From Moraxella sp. (GTDB lineage Bacteria; Pseudomonadota; Gammaproteobacteria; Pseudomonadales; Moraxellaceae): a stretch of DNA of 64,000 nt. The position numbers and the translations under genes were made by a program. Below are positions 57,877-64,000 of the stretch, piece by piece. Each line of letters starts with the position of its first letter. Position 1 is the first letter of the stretch. The stretch is taken from contig JAUMYZ010000005.1 in the NCBI GenBank assembly GCA_030528385.1, positions 1-64,000 on the forward strand, read 5' to 3'. A model generated the notes under the pieces. It saw nothing but the letters and a program-made list of their open reading frames with translations, was not told the origin of the DNA and did not search any database.

Positions 57877-58329
57877 TCAGTCGGTTTTGCCCAGTTGCAC
57901 CACCAACAAGTCGCTGTCAATGTCGGGCAAAATGCTGTCGGCGGTTGCGCCTGTAAGCCAAGCTGATAACCCTGTGCGCTTGTGGCGACCTATCACCACC
58001 AAGTCAATGGTGTGCGTTTTGCTGTAGTCAATGATGCCTTTGCGCCCAGAGATGGCGGTTTTGATTTTGGCGTTGTGTGCTTGTAGGTCGTTGCGTGCCA
58101 AAACTTCAGCAAGGCGTACCCGAGCTTTTTGGCAGCGCTCATCGTCAATCTCTTCGTACAATGACGAAGCGGGAATGAGCTCATAACCAAAACCAATCAT
58201 GGTTTCTTCAACGATGTGTAAAACGGACAGTTGGGCGTTGGGCGATGATTCCAATATCCATTTGGCTTTGGCAGCGACCAAATCGGTGTCGTCATTTAAA
58301 TCGGTAACCAATAAGACGTGGTGATACAT
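57877..58329 (-). CDS. Universal stress protein A family
   Basis: This 150-residue single-domain UspA protein is a cytosolic stress-responsive protein. The N-terminal HHVLLVTDLNDDTDLV and the late GRHKRTGLSAWLTGATADSILPDIDSDLLVV segments fit the family. The ATP-binding-like G-2x-G-9x-G pattern is partly visible, so nucleotide binding is plausible. A strong AGGGGG ribosome site precedes the ATG. It is monocistronic, upstream of (divergent in function from) the tRNA cluster. Confidence 0.85.
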   Translation of the reverse strand: MYHHVLLVTDLNDDTDLVAAKAKWILESSPNAQLSVLHIVEETMIGFGYELIPASSLYEEIDDERCQKARVRLAEVLARNDLQAHNAKIKTAISGRKGIIDYSKTHTIDLVVIGRHKRTGLSAWLTGATADSILPDIDSDLLVVQLGKTD

Positions 58330-58392
58330 ACAAACCCCCTACAAAATAAGTCATTATAGCTAGTATAGCAAAAGCCATAGGGGATAGCAAAA

Positions 58393-58421
58393 CAAAAAGC
58401 TCTCAAGCATTGACTGAGAGC
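58393..58421 (-). terminator. Terminator of the tRNA cluster
   Basis: GCTCTCA/TGAGAGC with a 9-nt loop is followed on the minus strand by a T-run (TTTTTG). It begins 8 nt after tRNA-His. Confidence 0.88.
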
Positions 58422-58428
58422 GTATATA

Positions 58429-58505
58429 TGGGGTGGCTAATGGGACTCGAACCCACGACAACCGAGATCACAACCCGGGGCTCTACCAACTGAGCTATAG
58501 CCACC
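58429..58505 (-). tRNA. tRNA-His (anticodon GTG)
   Basis: The acceptor GTGGCTA/TAGCCAC is preceded by the G(-1) that marks tRNA-His, with CCA encoded. The anticodon loop TTGTGAT within CCGGG/CTCGG gives GTG. The T-arm is GTGGG-TTCGAGT-CCCAT. It is the third gene of a three-tRNA unit. Confidence 0.96.
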
Positions 58506-58524
58506 ATAATATGAAACAGGTAAA

Positions 58525-58601
58525 TGGCACACCTGGCAGGATTCGAACCTGCGACCACCCGCTTAGAAGGCGGATGCTCTATCCAACTGAGCTACAGGTG
58601 C
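58525..58601 (-). tRNA. tRNA-Arg (anticodon TCT)
   Basis: The acceptor is GCACCTG with CAGGTGT, a G1-U72 closing pair, and CCA is encoded. The anticodon stem TCCGC/GCGGG has the loop CTTCTAA, giving TCT, which reads AGA/AGG codons. The T-arm is GCAGG-TTCGAAT-CCTGC. It is the middle gene of the cluster. Confidence 0.95.
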
Positions 58602-58607
58602 TCTAGT

Positions 58608-58635
58608 GGTTTTTCGGTTATCCAACCAAAAAGCC
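58608..58635 (-). other. Hairpin in the spacer between tRNA-Pro and tRNA-Arg(TCT)
   Basis: GGTTTTTCGGTT and AACCAAAAAGCC pair over 12 bp with one mismatch and a 4-nt ATCC loop. It lies entirely in the spacer. It may be a processing signal between the tRNAs, or a partial terminator. Confidence 0.45.
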
Positions 58636-58654
58636 CAATAACAGGGCGTAAAAC

Positions 58655-58731
58655 TGGTCGGAGTGGAGGGATTTGAACCCCCGACCCTCTGCTCCCAAAG
58701 CAGATGCGCTACCAAGCTGCGCTACACTCCG
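58655..58731 (-). tRNA. tRNA-Pro (anticodon TGG)
   Basis: The acceptor CGGAGTG pairs with CACTCCG and CCA is encoded. The anticodon stem TCTGC/GCAGA has the loop TTTGGGA, giving TGG. The T-arm is GGGGG-TTCAAAT-CCCTC. It is the first gene of the three-tRNA unit and follows a strong promoter. Confidence 0.96.
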
Positions 58732-58747
58732 TTAGTTCGTGGTGCGT

Positions 58748-58776
58748 ATGATACAGTCAAGCAACCAAAGTGTCAA
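58748..58776 (-). promoter_or_regulatory. Strong promoter of the tRNA-Pro/Arg/His cluster
   Basis: On the minus strand TTGACA and TATCAT are exactly 17 nt apart, ending 16 nt before tRNA-Pro. The upstream DNA on this strand is A/T-rich, like an UP element. A good sigma-70 promoter. Confidence 0.85.
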
Positions 58777-58825
58777 TAATTATTTAACAAAAAATATAAA
58801 AAAATCATAAACTGTTGATTTTGTG

Positions 58826-59134
58826 TTAAATATTTTTGATGATGGTCATGCCTTTTGCCATTGCGCCGCGCGTACCACCCGTCAGATGGACATAAGTGCG
58901 CGTTGGGTCTAGGCGCTCTAGGAGCTCGCAGGCTTTGGCGGCTTTGGTGCCCCCACCACACAGAACATAAATGTCGCCTGTGGTGGCGTCCAGCAGTGTC
59001 TTGTCCAAAGTGTCAAGCGGCTGGTTTTGGGCGTGTTCAATGTGCCCTTGCTGATAGCTGTCTGGTGGGCGGACGTCCCAAATGGTTTGGTCGCTGCTGG
59101 GGCAAAAATCGTCAATGGCAAGCGTTTTTATCAT
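58826..59134 (-). CDS. Rhodanese-like domain protein
   Basis: The 102-residue single-domain rhodanese has the CDC25-like loop with the active Cys in YVLCGGGTKAAKA (~61-73) and the WDVRPPDSYQQGHIEHAQ segment (~20-37). The loop CGGGTKA is shaped like that of sulfurtransferases; an intact Cys implies activity, for example in thiosulfate or tRNA-thiolation sulfur transfer, but the acceptor is unknown. I use the ATG at 59134; a GTG at 59137 is adjacent. It is monocistronic, divergent from tag. Confidence 0.82.
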   Translation of the reverse strand: MIKTLAIDDFCPSSDQTIWDVRPPDSYQQGHIEHAQNQPLDTLDKTLLDATTGDIYVLCGGGTKAAKACELLERLDPTRTYVHLTGGTRGAMAKGMTIIKNI

Positions 59135-59218
59135 CACAAGCGCCTTAAATCATAAAAAATATTGTTACATACTAACAAAAAGTCATTATAATGACAAATA
59201 AATCGCTGGACAAGACCG

Positions 59219-59791
59219 ATGACGACAAACAAAAAACGCTGCCCATGGTGTGGTGATGACCCGTTGTATGTGGCGTATCATGATAATGAGTGGGGCAAAC
59301 CTGTGTTTGATGACAGGCGACTCTTTGCGCAGCTGTGTCTTGAAGGCATGCAAGCTGGACTTAGCTGGATAACCATTTTAAAAAAGCGTCAGCATTATCA
59401 TGAAGTGTTTATGGATTTTGACGCCGATAAAATCGCTGTTTTTGATGAACATGACATTGACAGATTGATGATGGACACAAGGATTGTGTGTCATCGTGCC
59501 AAAATTCAAGCCATCATCAACAACGCCAAGATTTATCAAAAAATCACTCAAAATCAGAGTTTTAGTGATTATTTGTGGGGCACTGTGCGACAGTTTGGTA
59601 AATTTCCTATGGACAATTGTCCACAAAGTTTGGCAGATGTGCCAAGTCTGACCGATGTCAGCAAGCAGCTGTCTAAGCAGCTAAAAAAAGACGGTTTTAG
59701 CTTTGTGGGGGCGACCACGTGTTATGCGTTTATGCAGGCGGTGGGCATGGTCAATGACCATCTGGCAAATTGCGATTATCGTGATTGGTAG
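59219..59791 (+). CDS. tag: DNA-3-methyladenine glycosylase I
   Basis: Tag excises 3-methyladenine from alkylated DNA to start base-excision repair. The 190-residue enzyme has the N-terminal CPWCGDDPLYVAYHDNEWG and the C-terminal HLANCDYRDW that supply the zinc-binding Cys and His ligands, as in E. coli Tag. The helix-hairpin-helix-like GLSWITILKKRQHYHEVF and the GATTCYAFMQAVG segments are family-typical. The start has a weak ribosome site. It stands alone; no adaptive-response regulator is nearby. Confidence 0.92.
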   Translation: MTTNKKRCPWCGDDPLYVAYHDNEWGKPVFDDRRLFAQLCLEGMQAGLSWITILKKRQHYHEVFMDFDADKIAVFDEHDIDRLMMDTRIVCHRAKIQAIINNAKIYQKITQNQSFSDYLWGTVRQFGKFPMDNCPQSLADVPSLTDVSKQLSKQLKKDGFSFVGATTCYAFMQAVGMVNDHLANCDYRDW

Positions 59792-60424
59792 TGCAGCGGC
59801 ATACATGTGTCAATCATGCGTTTTGTTGGTGATGTTGTGCGCTTTTGTGCTCACATCGGTTGTGCTGTACTGATGTGGTTGTCGGTGATAGGGTGATGCA
59901 TGATGACTGCATGCCACAGCCAAATAGGGCGCCGATTTTGTTTGGCAATTTTACCAAGTATGATTTGGACAAACTGGCAGGCATGATTTGTTTTTTGTGT
60001 GGGGCAATCCAAACATCGCCGATACGATGGTTGGCGACGGGTATTTTCAAAATCAAAAGAGATGGGCGCGTTGTTTGGTGGGGTGTTGTTTGTGTGGGCT
60101 GACGCTGATTGCTGCCGATAACAGACTTGATTGATGCGTGCAGCGTGCAGCAACGCTGAGCCAAAAACAATACAACTGTGTATTGCTAATCACATCAAAG
60201 GCAAAATGCAACAAGCAATTTGTTATTTGCCTGCTGCTAAGGGGTTGTAAATAAACCGCGCTGGACAATGCTCGTAAAGGCATTGATGGGTGGCTGATGG
60301 ATTGCCTTTTTGCTGGGCAACTTGTCTGAGTGTTTGTCCAAATGGGCACGGCAAAGCCCACATCGCAAAAGCAGCCCAGTACACGCCATACTGTTTTGGT
60401 TAATTTAACAATGTGGGTTGTCCG
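59792..60424. other. Long intergenic region after tag
   Basis: This is 633 bp with no supported gene. Overlapping plus (59845-60102) and minus (59814-60170) frames of ~85-118 codons have no recognisable domains, and neither has a good ribosome site. The composition is not strongly AT-rich, so it may be a decayed gene. Confidence 0.4.
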
Positions 60425-61228
60425 TCATTCTATGACATTGCCTTGATAATCAATCAATTGGAATTGACCATCGTCAATGACGGTGGCGACACCTTGCTCA
60501 AAAGATGATGCATAACTGTATTTATAAGGCAGCACCTGCTTGCCTTTGGTGTCAATGTAGCCGTAGCTAAAAATGGGGTCGTTGTGCTCGTCTGTTTTTT
60601 GGGTGTCTTTGCCAACCACCGCATAGCCTTCGCTAAAGTCTTCAACGTCGTCGTATTTAAAGGCGATTTTGGTTTTGCCCATTTTGTCAATAAAGCCCCA
60701 TTTGTTGCCCTTTTTGGCAGACACTAAGCCTTCTTCAAACCAGTTGCCTGCATCATCAAAGTTGGGTGCGATGACCATTTTGCCTGTTTTGTCAATAAAG
60801 CCCGCTTTGTCATCAATAATCACTTTGGCGCGTCCTTCCCAAAACCCCCATGCGTCGCTAAATTGGGGCTTGATGGCAAATTTGCCATTTGGGTTGATGT
60901 AGCCGTACTTGCCATTTTGTTTGACCAGTGCCACCCCTTCATCAAAGCCATAAGCCATTTCAAATTGGGGTTTGATGACGATGTTGCCTTTGTTGTCGCT
61001 AAAGCCAAACTGCTCACCATTGCTGACGGGGGTGAGATTTTCATTGTATACGCAGTCTGGGGTAAATTCACTAAAGTGATATCCTGTAGGCAAGGCAATG
61101 CTGTGCTCGCACGCCGTTTGGTCATCGGGAGCAATCTCAAAAGCGGTGCCATAATAAGCCTGCGCAAACAAAGGGCTGCCCAGCAAGGCGCAAAGCAGGA
61201 GTTTTGGGCTCAGTGTTGTTGGTTTCAT
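60425..61228 (-). CDS. Exported WG-repeat protein
   Basis: The 267-residue product has a signal peptide (MKPTTLSPK, hydrophobic LLLCALLGSPLFAQA, cleavage ~residue 25). About seven WG (KWGFIDKTGK-like) repeats follow, each with G(Y/F)I(D/N)xxGK, from ~70 to 267. WG repeats form beta-propeller or beta-solenoid folds and are thought to mediate binding; the function here is unknown. A Cys pair in the N-terminal part (ACEHSI, DCVYNE) may form a disulfide. The ATG at 61228 has AAGGA 6 nt upstream. It is on the same strand as glnD, with a 52-nt gap. Confidence 0.82.
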   Translation of the reverse strand: MKPTTLSPKLLLCALLGSPLFAQAYYGTAFEIAPDDQTACEHSIALPTGYHFSEFTPDCVYNENLTPVSNGEQFGFSDNKGNIVIKPQFEMAYGFDEGVALVKQNGKYGYINPNGKFAIKPQFSDAWGFWEGRAKVIIDDKAGFIDKTGKMVIAPNFDDAGNWFEEGLVSAKKGNKWGFIDKMGKTKIAFKYDDVEDFSEGYAVVGKDTQKTDEHNDPIFSYGYIDTKGKQVLPYKYSYASSFEQGVATVIDDGQFQLIDYQGNVIE

Positions 61229-61280
61229 GGGTGTCCTTAATAAGTCAATGCAGTGGGTTATTATAAGACAAATTGACTGT

Positions 61281-63959
61281 TTAGGGTAAAATTTCAATGA
61301 GTTTGTCTTTTAGGGTGGTGAGCTGCGCGTCTGTTAAGGTTGCGCCGTCTTTGTCGCTAAGATAAAAAATGTCTTCGGCACGCTCGCCCATGGTGGTGAT
61401 TTTGGCGCCGTGGACTTTGACGCCAAGCACACTAAAAACGCGCCCAACCTGTGCCAGCAACGACGGTCTGTCTTTGGTAATCAGCTGCATGACGTGATGA
61501 CCTTGGTGGGCATGGCTAGTGGCTCGGCTAAACTGCACTTGGGTGGGCACGCTAAAGTGTTTGAGCTGTCTGTCAAAGCCAAAAGACTTGGTGGGTGAGA
61601 CGCAGCCGTCTTGATAAATGGCGCTGGTTAATTTGTTGATTAGGGTTTGTTGGCGTTGTTGGTCAAGCAAAAAGTCGCTTTTTAGGCTGCCTTTGCGGTC
61701 GCGTTTGGCAAAGCGGTCAATCAGAATATAACTGTCTAGGGCGCAGGCTTGTCCATCAATTTGCACGCTTAAAATGGTGGCGTCCAAAACAGACAATCCC
61801 ATTTGGTCAAGCACACACACCGTCTTGGCAAACAAATTGTCTTGGTCTTGGGTGCAAATAAACAAAGAGATGGCGTCTAGCGCCAAATCGGCGTGGTTTT
61901 GTAGGGTGATGATGGGCTGCTGGGCGAGTGTGGCTTTGTGGCTTAGGATTTCTTGGCTTTGCCAAGCGATGTCTTCAGGCTTTTGTTTTAAAAAATAGTC
62001 TTCGTCAAATCCTTGCCATAGCGCTTGAAGCACGTTGGTGTCTAGCTGTGGCAACAAGGCGATGGCTGCTTGTTTGCGCGCATCAATCACGCTGTCTTTT
62101 TGGGCAACTTGCGCGCCCAAGCTCAGCACGCGATGGGTGCTCAGGTACAGCTGTTTTAATAAGGACGCACGCCAAGAGTTCCACAGCTGCGAATTGGTGG
62201 CGTTCATGTCCGCCACAGTCAGCACATACAGATGATTAAGGCGGGTGATTGTGCCAGTAAATTTGGCAAAATTGGCAATCACGTCGGGGTCGTAGATGTC
62301 TTGTTTTTGGGCAGTGAGCGACATGGTCAGGTGTTCTTGCACCAGCCAAGCAACAAAACTGGCGTCGTCTTGGCTCATGTTATGACTGACACAAAACTCA
62401 TAAGCGTCGGTGGCGCCAAGCGTGCTGTGGTCGCCCTTGCGCCCTTTGGCGATGTCATGAAACAAGCTGGCAATTGCCAAAATGTCTTTGCGATTGATGT
62501 GCTGATAAACTTGGCTGACCAAGTCAAATTTTTGTTGGTACACTTCGTTGCCCAAATCGGCAAAGCGGTGCAAAATGCGTATCAAAAACAGCGTGTGTGC
62601 GTCCACTGTATAACGATGAAACAGGTCGTACTGCATAAGCCCCATAATCGGCGCAAAAGCAGGCAAATACCGCGCCAAAATGCCATAGCGCTTCATCAGG
62701 CGCAGGCGATGAAACAGATAATTGTTGTCTTGCAGATTTGCCAAAAACAACGCCTTGTGGGTGGGGTTTTGGCGATAAGTCTCATCAATCAGCTCGCTGG
62801 CAAGGTACAGGGCGTTGAGCGTGCTGGCGCTGATTTTTTTGATGTTGTGTTTTGCCATTGCCAAAAAAATCCCCAACAGCGCTGCTGGCTTTTTGTCAAA
62901 CAAGGCGGGGTCTTTGATGGCGATTTTGGCAGGCGTGCCGTTGTGTGCGTTGATTTGATAAAAATCGTCATCAATGCTGCGACAGCTAAATGGCAGCGGG
63001 GGATTGAGATAATTTTCATAAAAATAATCGCACAACAGCTCACAAAGACTGGCAACTTGCATGGCGTGTTGATAATACACTTTCATCAAGGCTTCGGCAG
63101 ATTCGTTGCCTTGGGTGTCTGGCAAAAAGTTCAGCGTTTTGGCGATACTTTTTTGATAATCAAAAAGCAATCTGTCTTCGGGGCGCTGGGTCAGCGTGTG
63201 TAAGTGGTGGCGAATTTGCCACAAAAAATTTTGTGCTTTGATAAGGGTATTGTATTGATTATCAAGCAAAAATCCTTGTTTTTTGAGTTCATCAAAGCCA
63301 CGCACGTCAGCAAAATAACATTTGCCAAGCCAAAGCAAAACGTGCAAATCGCGCAGCCCACCCACGCCATTTTTGATGTTGGGTTCAAGGTTGTATTCGG
63401 TGGCGTTGTGCGATAGGTGGCGCTCTTTGGATTCGGTCATCTTGGCGTGATAAAAATCTTGTATCGTCCATGCCTGTTTGACCATGTTTTGTGGTGTGCC
63501 ATCAAGCGTCTTGTTGCCAGTGATGAATCTGGCTTCTAACAGCGCGGTGGCAACGGTATGGTCGCCAAGGGCGACGCGGGTGTCGTCAAGGCTGCGCACC
63601 GAAATGGCGGGCAGCAAACCGATGTCCCACAAACTGCTGACAAAAGTCTCAATCTTGCTTTGGTGGGCGTCCACATCACCAAGCAGCAGCATGTCCACAT
63701 CAGAGTACACAAACAATTCACCGCGCCCATAGCCACCGATGGCAAACAGCGCCAAAGTGTGGGGCAGTTTTAGGACATCAAACACCGCTGTCAGCAGCAG
63801 GTCTAGGGCGTGGGTTCTTAGATAAATCACATCTTGTATGCCAAGTTTGCCACAAATCAACTGGGCGTTTAGTAAGTCATCAATCCCATCAAGCCAGCGT
63901 TTGTATGGTTTGCTGTCAAAAGACGCTGGGTTGGTGATTGGCTGGGGCAGTGCAGGCAT
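61281..63959 (-). CDS. glnD: [Protein-PII] uridylyltransferase
   Basis: GlnD modifies and demodifies the PII signal protein in response to glutamine, setting nitrogen assimilation. The 892-residue protein has the nucleotidyltransferase core GGYGRGELFVYSDVD (75-89, both Asp present). It also has the nucleotidyltransferase linker, an HD hydrolase domain (SLFHDIAKGRKGDHS ~505-520, plus upstream HRYTVDAHTL) and two C-terminal ACT domains (~700-890) that bind glutamine. Length matches E. coli GlnD (890). Its start lies 41 nt from the window end, so the upstream neighbour is unknown. Confidence 0.95.
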   Translation of the reverse strand: MPALPQPITNPASFDSKPYKRWLDGIDDLLNAQLICGKLGIQDVIYLRTHALDLLLTAVFDVLKLPHTLALFAIGGYGRGELFVYSDVDMLLLGDVDAHQSKIETFVSSLWDIGLLPAISVRSLDDTRVALGDHTVATALLEARFITGNKTLDGTPQNMVKQAWTIQDFYHAKMTESKERHLSHNATEYNLEPNIKNGVGGLRDLHVLLWLGKCYFADVRGFDELKKQGFLLDNQYNTLIKAQNFLWQIRHHLHTLTQRPEDRLLFDYQKSIAKTLNFLPDTQGNESAEALMKVYYQHAMQVASLCELLCDYFYENYLNPPLPFSCRSIDDDFYQINAHNGTPAKIAIKDPALFDKKPAALLGIFLAMAKHNIKKISASTLNALYLASELIDETYRQNPTHKALFLANLQDNNYLFHRLRLMKRYGILARYLPAFAPIMGLMQYDLFHRYTVDAHTLFLIRILHRFADLGNEVYQQKFDLVSQVYQHINRKDILAIASLFHDIAKGRKGDHSTLGATDAYEFCVSHNMSQDDASFVAWLVQEHLTMSLTAQKQDIYDPDVIANFAKFTGTITRLNHLYVLTVADMNATNSQLWNSWRASLLKQLYLSTHRVLSLGAQVAQKDSVIDARKQAAIALLPQLDTNVLQALWQGFDEDYFLKQKPEDIAWQSQEILSHKATLAQQPIITLQNHADLALDAISLFICTQDQDNLFAKTVCVLDQMGLSVLDATILSVQIDGQACALDSYILIDRFAKRDRKGSLKSDFLLDQQRQQTLINKLTSAIYQDGCVSPTKSFGFDRQLKHFSVPTQVQFSRATSHAHQGHHVMQLITKDRPSLLAQVGRVFSVLGVKVHGAKITTMGERAEDIFYLSDKDGATLTDAQLTTLKDKLIEILP

Positions 63960-64000
63960 TGTCCAGTGGCTGGGGGCGCTGTAATGATGATAAGATGTCA

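Noticed and set aside
59814..60170. 118-codon minus-strand frame after tag
   Set aside because: No domain, no ribosome site, and an equally open opposed frame; listed only as part of a gap.
62232..63203. 323-codon open frame on the plus strand opposite glnD
   Set aside because: It is the antisense of a well-supported glnD and has no domains of its own.

Overview
This 64 kb window is a stretch of chromosome from a gammaproteobacterium. The gene set, moderate-to-low GC and family features point to the Moraxellaceae, most likely Moraxella or a close relative. Supporting features are a monomeric isocitrate dehydrogenase, pyrB linked to a catalytically dead dihydroorotase homologue, a two-domain QueF, a compact minor-pilin operon and a single-component KDO transferase. 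The genus is inferred from gene content, not from a database search. Coding density is high. Most of the window is housekeeping and envelope functions, with small accessory insertions and no complete mobile element.

Layout. 0-1.3 kb: a small phage-type regulator ORF running antisense into tRNA-Arg(CCG), then a cytochrome c5-like protein. 1.3-4 kb: ABC-2 exporter pair (YadG/YadH type) and queF. 4-6 kb: a two-component system on the minus strand. 6.3-8.3 kb: trhP-like U32 protein and an AhpD-like protein. 8.3-10.6 kb: lgt-thyA-folA operon (minus). 10.8-15.6 kb: POT peptide transporter, polA and a small lipoprotein. 15.7-18.1 kb: fbp, an orphan gene and a TrmH/SpoU methyltransferase (minus). 18.3-21.8 kb: pyrB, a SMI1/KNR4 (SUKH) protein, an exported Sel1 protein and pyrC'. 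22.1-26.4 kb: a DUF937-like/OmpA fusion, rluE and an M61 peptidase. 26.6-35.8 kb: slyD, monomeric idh, rhomboid, pepD, pepP, and divergent epmB/efp. 35.9-40.4 kb: a second, divergent copy of the OmpA fusion, fxsA, pldA and comF. 40.4-47.6 kb: a minor-pilin operon fimT-pilV-pilW-pilX-pilY1 plus two further pilin-like genes. 48-50 kb: an outer-membrane barrel protein and pal. 50.1-56.2 kb: pepN, a tail-anchored Sel1 protein, waaA and rsmE. 56.8-58.7 kb: PfkB kinase, UspA and a tRNA-Pro/Arg/His cluster. 58.8-64 kb: rhodanese, tag, WG-repeat protein and glnD.

How the genes work together. Several form known functional pairs: EpmB modifies Lys34 of EF-P; ThyA and DHFR share the folate cycle; PyrB needs PyrC' in pseudomonad-type complexes; PilV/W/X, FimT and PilY1 prime type IV pilus assembly; WaaA, Lgt, Pal, PldA and the OmpA proteins build or tether the outer membrane.

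The less ordinary signals are: (i) the SUKH + Sel1 pair inserted inside the pyrB-pyrC' operon; (ii) two diverged paralogues of one unusual envelope architecture (helical N-domain, one membrane segment, Cys-pair domain, OmpA domain) 12 kb apart; (iii) a tail-anchored cytosolic Sel1 protein in an LPS-synthesis operon; (iv) a blockwise distribution of the tetranucleotide GCGC, which suggests mosaic ancestry; and (v) a phage-type regulator whose reading frame ends inside a tRNA gene. I did not find a CRISPR array, insertion sequence or complete defence island.
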